In this document: positions 1 through 5,837 of the stretch, piece after piece | How positions within the stretch are numbered: the first letter of the stretch is position 1 | Layout of the letters: every line of letters begins with the position of its first letter | Origin: Phycisphaerae bacterium | Lineage (GTDB): Bacteria > Planctomycetota > Phycisphaerae > SM23-33 | Assembly (NCBI GenBank): GCA_030628445.1 | Contig: DAOVQV010000063.1 | Coordinates: 1-7,513 of the forward strand | Direction: 5' to 3' | DNA: 7,513 nucleotides | Made by a program: the position numbers and the translations under genes | The notes under the pieces: generated by a model | Seen by the model: only the letters and a program-made list of their open reading frames with translations | Told to the model about the DNA's origin: nothing | Database searches by the model: none

Positions 1-575
1 CACTTCGTGCAGTTGACGATCCGAACGCCGACCCCGAAGAAGCCCTGCATCTGCTGGCGGATCTGCCCGTACCCGCCGCATGTATCGCAGCGCTGCGGCG
101 TGGTGCCCCGCCTGGCGCCGGTGCCGCCGCACGTATCGCAAATGTCCAAGCGATCGAACTCCAGTGTCTGATCCGCGCCGGTCGCCACCTGCTCCAGCGT
201 CAGCTCGACCTGCGTCTCCAGGTCCAAGCCCCGCCCGGTTGCGGATGAGGCCCCGCGCGCAAAGCCCATTCCCGAAAAGATGTCCTCGAACATCGAGAAG
301 ATGTCGCCGAATCCCATCGACGAGAAATCATGGATGCCTGATCCGCGCAGCCCTTCGTGCCCGTAACGATCGTACCTTTGGCGCTTGATCGGGTCGGAAA
401 GGACTTCGTACGCCTCGGCCAGCTCCTTGAATTTCAGTTCGGCTTGGCCCTTGTCGCCCTTGTAGTTGTCGGGGTGGTACTTCAGCGCCCCGCGGCGGTA
501 TGCACGTTTGATCTGTTCGGCGTGCGCGTCGCGGGGTACGCCGATGACCTCGTAATAGTCGCGCTTCTGTGGCAT
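1..575 (-). CDS. dnaJ: Chaperone protein DnaJ (Hsp40), N-terminal part, cut by window edge
   Basis: Co-chaperone that stimulates DnaK ATP hydrolysis and delivers unfolded clients to it in the cytoplasm. Seen: 191 codons read leftwards from the ATG at 575-573. Residues 1-70 are a J-domain with the DnaK-activating HPD triad at 34-36. A short Gly/Phe-rich linker follows (about 72-118, with GFGDIF and GMGF). The Cys-rich zinc domain then begins: CDTCGGTG at 146-153, CDTCGGYG at 163-170, and the first Cys of the third motif at 189, after which the window ends. Family proteins are about 370-380 aa, so roughly half is missing. The two complete CxxCxGxG motifs make it type I DnaJ rather than CbpA. 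It is the last visible gene of the groEL-groES-groEL-dnaJ series, 167 bp after groEL-2. Ribosome binding looks weak: the best match is AGGTG (plus-strand CACCT at 587-591), 11 nt before the ATG, whereas the three upstream genes have AAGGAG. The start is fixed by the MPQKRDYYEVIGV beginning typical of the family. Confidence 0.95.
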   Translation of the reverse strand, partial: MPQKRDYYEVIGVPRDAHAEQIKRAYRRGALKYHPDNYKGDKGQAELKFKELAEAYEVLSDPIKRQRYDRYGHEGLRGSGIHDFSSMGFGDIFSMFEDIFSGMGFARGASSATGRGLDLETQVELTLEQVATGADQTLEFDRLDICDTCGGTGARRGTTPQRCDTCGGYGQIRQQMQGFFGVGVRIVNCTK

Positions 576-627
576 GGTGTTCGCTACACCTAGGTCCGCA
601 AGGGCGCACTTCAGTTTTGACGACAAT

Positions 628-662
628 CAGGGGCGCTGTTGACAGTTGTCCCAGCGCCCCTG
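628..662. other. Perfect 11-bp inverted repeat between groEL-2 and dnaJ
   Basis: CAGGGGCGCTG (628-638) and CAGCGCCCCTG (652-662) are exact reverse complements around 13 nt. The spacer can itself pair GAC with GTC. In the minus-strand transcript it forms a stable GC-rich hairpin about 52 nt before the dnaJ start. The downstream bases (ATTGTCGTC) hold no U run, so it is not a classical intrinsic terminator. It could be a partial attenuator, a processing site, or a 3' stabiliser for the groEL-2 message. The structure is seen directly; the role is inferred. Confidence 0.7.
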
Positions 663-714
663 TGGATAGGAATCATCATGTGAATCTCTCGCGCGACGGG
701 ACGGGAGCCCCGCC

Positions 715-738
715 GGGCGGAATTTTAGTGTCCCGCCC
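715..738. other. GC-rich 6-bp inverted repeat just after groEL-2
   Basis: GGGCGG (715-720) and CCGCCC (733-738) are exact reverse complements with a 12-nt spacer, starting 5 nt beyond the groEL-2 stop. It may protect the 3' end of the groEL-2 message. No T run follows in the minus direction, so termination here is unlikely. Neighbouring GGGAC/GTCCC words allow alternative pairings. Confidence 0.4.
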
Positions 739-742
739 CTCG

Positions 743-2368
743 TTAGTGGATCGCGCCGACGACCTGCTCTTCGGCCTTTTCGTCGTATTCGGCGACCATC
801 AGGTTCGTAGTCAGCAGCAGGGCGGCCATGGATGCGGCGTTTTGCAAGGCTGTGCGCGAGACCTTTGCGGGGTCGATGATCCCGGCGGCGATCATGTCTA
901 TGTACTTACCCTTGGCTGCGTCGTAGCCGGTCGTGCCGGTCTTTTCCAGCTTTTCCAGCAGTTCAGCCACCACCACGTCTCCGTCGGCGCCGGTGTTGTC
1001 GACGATCTGCCGTGTGGGGGCCCTTAGGGCCTTGGCGACGATCCGAGCGCCGATCTTCTCTTCGCCGCGAGCCTTGTCGATCGCCTTGTCGACCGCTGCG
1101 ATGGCCCGCAGGAACACTACCCCTCCGCCGGGGACGACACCTTCCTCGCTGGCGGCCCGCGTGGCGTGGACGGCGTCTTCGATCAGGTCGTGGCGCTCCT
1201 TCATTTCCGTTTCGGTGTTCGCCCCTGCCCGCACCACCGCCACGCCGCCGGTCAGCTTCGCCAGCCGCTCGCTGAGCTTCTCGCGGTCGTAATCCGAAGT
1301 CGTCTTTTCAATCTGGGTGCGGATTGTATCGCAGCGGGCCTTGATGTCCTTTTTGCTCCCCGCGCCCTGGACGATCGTGGTGGTGTCCTTCGTTATGATA
1401 ATCCGTTTGGCCCCGCCCAACATGTCCAGTTCTATGTTCTCCAGCTTGACGCCGAGGTCCTCGCTGATGAACTTTCCGCCCGTCAGGGCCGCGATATCGC
1501 CCAAGATCGCCTTTCGCCGGTCGCCAAAGGCCGGGGCTTTTACGGCACATACATTAAGCATCCCTCGCAGGCGGTTGACCACCAACGCGGCCAGGGCCTC
1601 TCCCTCTATGTCCTCTGCGATGATCAGGAGCGGCTTGGCGGCCGTCATCACCTTCTCCAGGATGGGGACAAGGTCCCGCAGCGAGGAGAGCTTCTTCTCA
1701 TGGATGAAGATGTATGCGTCTTCAAGGACGGCCTCGAGCGTATTGGGGTTGGTCATGAAGTACGCCGAGATGTACCCCTTGTCGAACTGCATACCCTCGA
1801 CGATCTCAAGCTCCGATTCTGTGGACTTTCCTTCCTCCACGGTGATGACGCCGTCCGTCCCGACCTTATCGAATGCCTTCGCGACCATTTCGCCGATATC
1901 GGCGTCCCAGTTGCACGATACGGTGGCGACCTTTTGCAGATCGGTGGCGCTTTTGACCGGTGTGGATTGTTCGGCGATTGAATCGGTCGCTGCTTCAACG
2001 GCCAGGTCGATCCCACGCTTGATCGCCATGGGGTTCGCGCCGGCGATTACGTTCTTGATTCCCTCTTGCATAATCGCCTCTGCCAAAACGACGGCCGTGG
2101 TTGTTCCGTCTCCTACGACGTCGGAGGTCTTGGAGGCCACCTGGTTGGCCATCTTCGCGCCCATGTTCTCGAACGGACCGGGCAGGTCGATTTCCTTGGA
2201 GACCGTCACGCCGTCCTTGGTGACTTTCGGCGAACCGAAGCTTTTCTGCAGCAGGACATTCCGCCCGGTGGGCCCGAGCGTGACCTTGACGGCCGCGGCC
2301 AGCTTGGATATCCCTTCCAACATCGCCATCCGGGCGTCGGTATCAAAAAGCATTTGCTTCGCAGGCAT
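743..2368 (-). CDS. groEL: Chaperonin GroEL paralogue 2, without Gly-Gly-Met tail
   Basis: Hsp60 subunit of the cytoplasmic double-ring folding chamber; it folds proteins with ATP and the GroES lid. Seen: 541 aa that align with E. coli GroEL without a length shift to at least residue 400. The equatorial ATP site keeps TLGPTGR (30-36), KDG (51-53, D52), GDGTTT (86-91, D87) and D398. The apical groove keeps Y199, Y203, F204, V234, L237, L259, V263 and V264. The AEDIEGEALAALVVN stretch and GDRRKA (282-287) are typical. Oddities: SCNWD at 151-155 where E. coli has SANSD, A202 for Pro, K197 for Arg and L395 for Arg. The chain ends in AEEQVVGAIH with no GGM repeats. The start is supported by AAGGAG (plus-strand CTCCTT, 2376-2381) 7 nt before the ATG. 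A 5-bp inverted repeat (ACGTC 2384-2388 / GACGT 2395-2399) lies just upstream of that site. It sits 66 bp after groES and is probably cotranscribed. It is certainly a GroEL; specialisation relative to the other copy is inferred. Confidence 0.97.
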   Translation of the reverse strand: MPAKQMLFDTDARMAMLEGISKLAAAVKVTLGPTGRNVLLQKSFGSPKVTKDGVTVSKEIDLPGPFENMGAKMANQVASKTSDVVGDGTTTAVVLAEAIMQEGIKNVIAGANPMAIKRGIDLAVEAATDSIAEQSTPVKSATDLQKVATVSCNWDADIGEMVAKAFDKVGTDGVITVEEGKSTESELEIVEGMQFDKGYISAYFMTNPNTLEAVLEDAYIFIHEKKLSSLRDLVPILEKVMTAAKPLLIIAEDIEGEALAALVVNRLRGMLNVCAVKAPAFGDRRKAILGDIAALTGGKFISEDLGVKLENIELDMLGGAKRIIITKDTTTIVQGAGSKKDIKARCDTIRTQIEKTTSDYDREKLSERLAKLTGGVAVVRAGANTETEMKERHDLIEDAVHATRAASEEGVVPGGGVVFLRAIAAVDKAIDKARGEEKIGARIVAKALRAPTRQIVDNTGADGDVVVAELLEKLEKTGTTGYDAAKGKYIDMIAAGIIDPAKVSRTALQNAASMAALLLTTNLMVAEYDEKAEEQVVGAIH

Positions 2369-2434
2369 CGTTGCGCTCCTTGCACGTCGGCTGGGACGTC
2401 CAAACCGCCCTGCCGCGCGCTTCAGGTTGGATGG

Positions 2435-2725
2435 TTATTTCTGAATGATTCCCAGCACGTCCGATTCGCGCAGGATGACATGGTCATCACCGTCGATCTT
2501 GATCTCTGTGCCGGAGTACTTTCCGTAGAGGATCTTGTCGCCTTTCTTGACGGACATCTTGGCCCTGGTCCCGTCGTCCAGCACCTTGCCCGGTCCGACC
2601 GCGACGACCTTCCCTTGCTGGGGTTTTTCCTTGGCCGTGTCGGGCAGGACGATTCCGCCGGCAGTGGTCTGCTCAGCCTGGGACTGCTTGATCAGCACTC
2701 TATCTTCAAGGGGTCTTACCGCCAT
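2435..2725 (-). CDS. groES: Co-chaperonin GroES (Hsp10)
   Basis: Forms the seven-subunit lid that caps the GroEL ring and closes the folding chamber. Seen: 96 aa, the usual length. It begins MAVRPLEDRVLIK, a typical GroES start. The mobile loop (about residues 17-32) holds the GGIVL hydrophobic anchor (23-27) that docks onto the GroEL apical groove. A VGPGK turn and the C-terminal stretch KKGDKILYGKYSGTEIKI to ESDVLGIIQK complete the fold. A perfect AAGGAGAT ribosome site (plus-strand 2733-2740) lies 8 nt before the ATG. The gap from groEL-1 is 58 bp and contains a 10-bp palindrome GCTTGCAAGC (2741-2750) next to CGTA-tgcg-TACG (2750-2761). This is the only groES in the window, so it probably serves both GroELs. 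The usual bacterial order is groES then groEL; here it lies between two groEL genes. Confidence 0.97.
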   Translation of the reverse strand: MAVRPLEDRVLIKQSQAEQTTAGGIVLPDTAKEKPQQGKVVAVGPGKVLDDGTRAKMSVKKGDKILYGKYSGTEIKIDGDDHVILRESDVLGIIQK

Positions 2726-2783
2726 TGGTTGTATCTCCTTGCTTGCAAGCGTATGCGTACGGTTCTTATTGGTCTTTGCTGGG

Positions 2784-4466
2784 TTACATCATGCCACCCA
2801 TGCCACCCATACCACCCATGCCACCGCCCATGCCTCCCATACCACCCATCCCGCCGCCAGGCGGCATCGCGGGCGGCGTTTCTTCCTCTTCGCGCGGCAA
2901 CTCGGTGACGGCCGCATCGCAGGTCAATAGCAGCGTGGCTACTGATGAGCTGTTCTGCAGAGCCGTCCGTACGACCTTCGCCGGGTCGATCACCCCGGCG
3001 GCGACAAGATCTTCGTATTTCATCGTCTCGGCGTTGAATCCGAAGTTTCCAGTGTGCTTTTCGACGTCCCGCAGGACCACTGAGGCGGTCTGGGCGGCAT
3101 TGGCGACGATTTGCTTGAGCGGTTCGGTGATGGCTTTGGCTACGACCGCAGCGCCTGTTGCCTCGTCGCCGGTCATCTTGATCCTGTCCAGCGCCTTGGC
3201 GGCCCGGATCAGCGCCACGCCGCCGCCGGGAAGAATCCCCTCCTCGACGGCTGCGCGGGTGGCATGCAGGGCGTCCTCGATGCGGGCCTTCTTCTCTTTC
3301 ATCTCAGACTCGGTGGCTGCCCCGACGTTAATCTGTGCGACGCCGCCGGCAAGCTTGGCGAGGCGCTCCTGCAGTTTCTCCCGGTCGTAATCGCTCGTGG
3401 TGGTTTCGGTCTCATCGCGTATCTGTCCGATGCGGGCCTGGATTTGGCTCGTCTTACCCGCCCCCTCGATAATTGTGGTGTTGTCGTTGTCGATGACTAT
3501 CTTCTTGGCCGTGCCCAGATCGGCGATCGATACGCTCTGAAGGTCGATACCCAGATCCTTGGTGAATACCTTCGCGTCGGTAAGGATCCCGATATCGGAC
3601 ATCATCGCCTTGCGGCGATCGCCGTAGCCCGGGGCCTTGACCACACAGACTGTCAGAATCCCGCGCAGCTTGTTGACGACCAGTGTCGCCAGCGCCTCGC
3701 CTTCCACGTCCTCGGAGATGATCAGCAGGGGCCTCTTGGCCTGCGAGACATTCTCCAGGAGCGGGACGAGTTTAGCGACGTTTGAAATCTTGTCCTCGTG
3801 GATCAAGACTAGAGGCTTTTCCAGCACGCATTCCATGGCCTCGGGGTCGGTGACGAAGTGCGGCGAGATATATCCGCGGTCAAATTGCATCCCCTCGACC
3901 ACGTCCACCGTCGTATCGATGCCCTTCCCTTCCTCCACGGTGATAACGCCATCGCGGCCGACCTTCTTCATCGCCTCAGCCAGCATCTTGCCTACTTCCT
4001 GATCGTTGTTCGCGCTGATGGCCGCGATGTTGCGAATGTCCGTGTCGCTCTTGACTGGGGTGGAAAGCTTGGCCAGCTCATCGACAATCGCGTTGACGGC
4101 CTTGCGAATCCCGCGCGCCAGCGCCATCGCGTCGGCCCCGGCTACCACGTTGCGGTACCCTTCCTTGAAGATCGCCTCTGCCAGAACCGTCGCGGTGGTT
4201 GTCCCGTCGCCGGCCGCCTCGGAGGTCTTGGAGGCCGCCTCCTTGACCAACTGGGCGCCCATGTTTTCGGTCTTGTCGCTCAGCTCGATCTCTTCGGCCA
4301 CGGTCACGCCGTCCTTGGTGACGGTCGGTGCGCCCCAGCCCTTGTCGAGAATGGCCGTGCGCCCCCGAGGACCTAATGTGCTCCTGACCGCGCGGGACAG
4401 TTTCTCCACGCCTGTCAGGAGGGCCGCCCTGGCGTCGGTGGCCATTGTTATCTGCTTAGCCGCCAT
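2784..4466 (-). CDS. groEL: Chaperonin GroEL paralogue 1, with Gly-Gly-Met tail
   Basis: Hsp60 chaperonin subunit, first gene of the chaperone cluster. Seen: 560 aa, colinear with E. coli GroEL. ATP-site residues D52 (KDG 51-53), D87 (GDGTTTA 86-92) and D398 (IEDALHATRA) are intact. The apical groove has Y199, F204, V234, L237, L259, V263 and V264, but His at 203 where E. coli has Tyr. R197/E386 and D155/R395 are kept; position 327 is Asn instead of Lys and 83 is Glu. Position 44 is Trp (Phe in E. coli). LPGGGVAL replaces the E. coli VAGGGVAL, as in many bacteria. The C terminus has an acidic linker (REEEETPP), then 24 residues of GGM repeats ending MM, like the tails lining the cavity floor in classical GroEL. 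AAAGGAGA (plus-strand 4475-4482) lies 8 nt before the ATG and confirms the start. The divergent region upstream holds its likely promoter; no CIRCE box is seen. Confidence 0.97.
   Translation of the reverse strand: MAAKQITMATDARAALLTGVEKLSRAVRSTLGPRGRTAILDKGWGAPTVTKDGVTVAEEIELSDKTENMGAQLVKEAASKTSEAAGDGTTTATVLAEAIFKEGYRNVVAGADAMALARGIRKAVNAIVDELAKLSTPVKSDTDIRNIAAISANNDQEVGKMLAEAMKKVGRDGVITVEEGKGIDTTVDVVEGMQFDRGYISPHFVTDPEAMECVLEKPLVLIHEDKISNVAKLVPLLENVSQAKRPLLIISEDVEGEALATLVVNKLRGILTVCVVKAPGYGDRRKAMMSDIGILTDAKVFTKDLGIDLQSVSIADLGTAKKIVIDNDNTTIIEGAGKTSQIQARIGQIRDETETTTSDYDREKLQERLAKLAGGVAQINVGAATESEMKEKKARIEDALHATRAAVEEGILPGGGVALIRAAKALDRIKMTGDEATGAAVVAKAITEPLKQIVANAAQTASVVLRDVEKHTGNFGFNAETMKYEDLVAAGVIDPAKVVRTALQNSSSVATLLLTCDAAVTELPREEEETPPAMPPGGGMGGMGGMGGGMGGMGGMGGMM
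2787..2858 (-). repeat. Tandem 9-nt repeat coding the GroEL-1 GGM tail
   Basis: On the plus strand, variations of CCACCCATG/CCTCCCATA are repeated in tandem. In the groEL-1 frame they encode 24 residues made of GGM and GGGM units ending in MM. Such tails are known to be flexible and to line the bottom of the GroEL cavity. Because the units are near-identical at DNA level, the array could change in length by slippage between strains. Confidence 0.85.
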
Positions 4467-4503
4467 TGACAGATTCTCCTTTCAATTGTCCCAAAAAGGA
4501 ATT

Positions 4504-4533
4504 ATTCTAACTGGCTGCAAGAAATAGTGTTAC
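4504..4533 (-). promoter_or_regulatory. Candidate promoter for the groEL-1 cluster
   Basis: Read on the minus strand, GTAACA (4533-4528, 4 of 6 to TTGACA) and TAGAAT (4509-4504, 5 of 6 to TATAAT) are separated by 18 nt, about 38 nt upstream of the groEL-1 ATG. This would give a leader of about 30 nt including the AAAGGAGA ribosome site. It is a housekeeping-type match only. No sigma-32-type CTTGAAA/CCCCAT pair and no CIRCE operator are visible, so the sequence does not show how heat induction would work. Confidence 0.4.
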
Positions 4534-4538
4534 AGATA

Positions 4539-4573
4539 TCGGGCCGTCTGGGCTACGGGCAACAGCGGCCCGA
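4539..4573. other. Bulged 11-bp hairpin in the groEL/cysK divergent region
   Basis: TCGGGCCG (4539-4546) pairs with CGGCCCGA (4566-4573), and after a single bulged T, CTG (4548-4550) pairs with CAG (4563-4565), leaving a 12-nt loop. A TATAAC hexamer on the minus strand (4589-4584, 5 of 6 to the -10 consensus, no convincing -35) would start RNA near 4577. That would place this hairpin at the extreme 5' end of a longer groEL leader, where it could stabilise or regulate the message. Alternatively it is a DNA operator upstream of the 4504-4533 promoter. Confidence 0.45.
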
Positions 4574-4617
4574 CAGAAGCGCAGTTATACCTGACGTGAC
4601 ACAAGCAAGGTTCATGC

Positions 4618-4646
4618 CTGGAAAGATAAGTTATTCTTGATACAAT
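4618..4646 (+). promoter_or_regulatory. Candidate extended -10 promoter for cysK
   Basis: TGATACAAT (4638-4646) is an extended -10 (TGn plus TACAAT, 5 of 6). The -35 at 17 nt spacing, CTGGAA (4618-4623), is poor at 3 of 6, as is common with extended -10 promoters. RNA would begin near 4653, giving a leader of about 150 nt before cysK. An AT-rich imperfect dyad (AAGATAA / TTATTCTT, about 4623-4638) overlaps the spacer and could be an operator. Confidence 0.4.
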
Positions 4647-4750
4647 TGTTACGGGTTTACAGTGGCCGGGTCGGTTGACGTGGGCCCTGCCAACTGGGCA
4701 CCCTGGGTGGTAGTTTCGGCCGCAATCGACAGGATTGTGACCCATACCGG

Positions 4751-4771
4751 GGACCGCAGTCCGGCTGGACT
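4751..4771 (+). promoter_or_regulatory. Two mutually exclusive hairpins in the cysK leader
   Basis: GGAC (4751-4754) can pair with GTCC (4759-4762) around CGCA. The same bases can instead form AGTCC (4758-4762) paired with GGACT (4767-4771) around GGCT. Only one can form at a time, and the second ends 19 nt before the GAGGGA ribosome site (4791-4796). The stems are only 4-5 bp and no known riboswitch core is recognisable, so this could be chance. The remaining leader (about 4653-4750) shows nothing I can name. Confidence 0.25.
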
Positions 4772-4804
4772 TGTTGATCGGCGGATCTATGAGGGAAATA
4801 AACA

Positions 4805-5692
4805 ATGTTGACAGATAACATACTGGACCTGATCGGTAACACGCCGTTGCTGCGATTGCCCGGGGAGAGGGTCTACGCCAAGGCGGAGTTCCTCAACCCG
4901 GGCGGTTCGATCAAGGACCGTGTTGCTCTGGGGATGATCGAGGGCGCCGAGCGCGACGGCCGCCTCAAGACAGGCTCGGTGATCGTCGAGCCTTCCTCCG
5001 GGAATACTGGGATTGGCGTGGCCTTGGTGGGCAGGCTGAAAGGGTACCGTGTGATCGTCGTCATGCCGGAAGGGATGTCGCAAGAGCGCAAGAAGCTTAT
5101 CAAGGCCCTTGGGGCAGAGCTTGTCTTGACGCCGGATGACGCCGGGATCGCAGGGTCGGTTCAGCGCGTCGCGAAAATGGCCGCCGAGGACCCCAACATC
5201 TTCGTCCCGCAGCAGTTCGAGAATCCGGACAACCCCCGGTGCCATTATGAGCAGACCGCCCCCGAGCTGTGGCGCCAGATGAGCGGCGATATCGCCTGCT
5301 TCGTCGCCGGCGTCGGGTCCGGCGGGACGCTCCAAGGAGTGGGTAAGTTCCTCAAGGAGCACAACAGCGACGTTGTCCTGGTTGCTGTCGAGCCGAAGAA
5401 CGTCTCAGCTTTGCTGGGCCACGAGCCGGGTCTGCATCAAATCCAGGGGATAGGCGACGGGTTCATCCCGGCGGTCCTGGATGTGTCGCTTGTGGACGAA
5501 GTGATCGAGGTGACTGATGAGGAGGCGATCGATACGACGCGCCAGCTCGGCCGCGATCATGGTCTGCTGGTGGGGATCTCGGCCGGGGCGAACGTCTGGG
5601 CGGCCCGGCAGCTTGCTGGGAGGATCGAGGGGAACATTACCACGGTCTTGCCAGACCGGGCAGAACGGTATTTCTCCACGGCGCTGCTGTGA
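4805..5692 (+). CDS. cysK: Cysteine synthase A (O-acetylserine sulfhydrylase)
   Basis: PLP enzyme that makes L-cysteine from O-acetylserine and sulfide, the last step of sulfate assimilation, in the cytoplasm. Seen: 295 aa, slightly shorter than the usual 300-325. INLG-type start is replaced by LIGNTPLLRL (9-18). The PLP lysine is K37 in NPGGSIKDR. The substrate loop is SSGNTG (64-69). The phosphate-binding glycine loop is GVGSGGT (169-175). QGIGDGFIP (214-222) and GISAGA (257-262, with S259 at the position that contacts the PLP ring nitrogen) are conserved. FENPDNP and AGVGSGGT favour CysK over CysM. The C-terminal motif reads PDRAERYFST, where E. coli has PSSGERYLST. It also lacks the extra C-terminal tail of E. 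coli CysK. GAGGGA at 4791-4796 precedes the ATG. It is divergent from the chaperones and appears to be a one-gene transcript. No cysE is nearby. Confidence 0.95.
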   Translation: MLTDNILDLIGNTPLLRLPGERVYAKAEFLNPGGSIKDRVALGMIEGAERDGRLKTGSVIVEPSSGNTGIGVALVGRLKGYRVIVVMPEGMSQERKKLIKALGAELVLTPDDAGIAGSVQRVAKMAAEDPNIFVPQQFENPDNPRCHYEQTAPELWRQMSGDIACFVAGVGSGGTLQGVGKFLKEHNSDVVLVAVEPKNVSALLGHEPGLHQIQGIGDGFIPAVLDVSLVDEVIEVTDEEAIDTTRQLGRDHGLLVGISAGANVWAARQLAGRIEGNITTVLPDRAERYFSTALL

Positions 5693-5724
5693 GGATATCA
5701 TTTCCGCCAGACGGATCTGCCCCC

Positions 5725-5749
5725 AGTTGCGTGTTCGTACGCAGCTTTT
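5725..5749 (+). terminator. Likely intrinsic terminator after cysK
   Basis: AGTTGCGT (5725-5732) pairs with ACGCAGCT (5739-5746) through 8 bp including one G-U, with a 6-nt loop, and runs directly into TTTT (5746-5749). It lies 32 bp past the cysK stop. The U tract is short, so read-through is possible. A second small hairpin, CCGGG-aagg-CCCGG (5755-5768), follows without a U run. Confidence 0.5.
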
Positions 5750-5802
5750 GAGCACCGGGAAGGCCCGGACTTGATAATTCAACCGCGCGGCGCCCATGAC
5801 CT

Positions 5803-5830
5803 TTGATCTGCGCCGACCTGGGGGTATAAT
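5803..5830 (+). promoter_or_regulatory. Promoter of the PfkB-family kinase gene, leaderless type
   Basis: TTGATC (5803-5808, 4 of 6) and a perfect TATAAT (5825-5830) are spaced by 16 nt. The -10 ends 7 nt before the GTG at 5838, so RNA should begin at or within a base or two of that codon. No Shine-Dalgarno sequence is present, and there would be no room for one. This pattern is typical of leaderless genes and also decides the start codon. Confidence 0.65.
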
Positions 5831-5837
5831 TCATTTC

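Noticed and set aside
639..644. TTGACA on the plus strand, a perfect -35 hexamer
   Set aside because: It falls in the loop of the 628-662 hairpin, has no -10 at proper spacing, and would drive transcription against groEL-2 with no plus-strand gene to serve.
2692..2700. TCAGCACTC, one base from a CIRCE half-site (HrcA operator)
   Set aside because: It lies inside groES where it encodes the conserved RVLI stretch, and the second half-site is absent at the proper spacing.
2787..2858. Short tandem repeats as a CRISPR or mobile-element signal
   Set aside because: The units are 9 nt, have no spacers, and encode the in-frame GGM tail of GroEL.
1166..2908. Long plus-strand open frames of 271, 375 and 280 codons opposite groEL-2 and groES
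   Set aside because: They are complements of strongly conserved chaperonin genes, arise easily in GC-rich codon usage, and resemble no protein family I know.
2725..4527. Long plus-strand open frames opposite groEL-1
   Set aside because: They are composition shadows of groEL-1; the Met/Pro/Ile-rich start of one is simply the GGM repeat read backwards.
4530..4805. 91-codon minus-strand frame in the divergent intergenic region
   Set aside because: It has no ribosome site, no recognisable domain, spans both candidate promoters, and its start overlaps the cysK start codon.
5796..5837. Upstream ATG giving a longer kinase
   Set aside because: It is upstream of the TATAAT promoter, lacks a ribosome site, and the added residues do not match the family N terminus.
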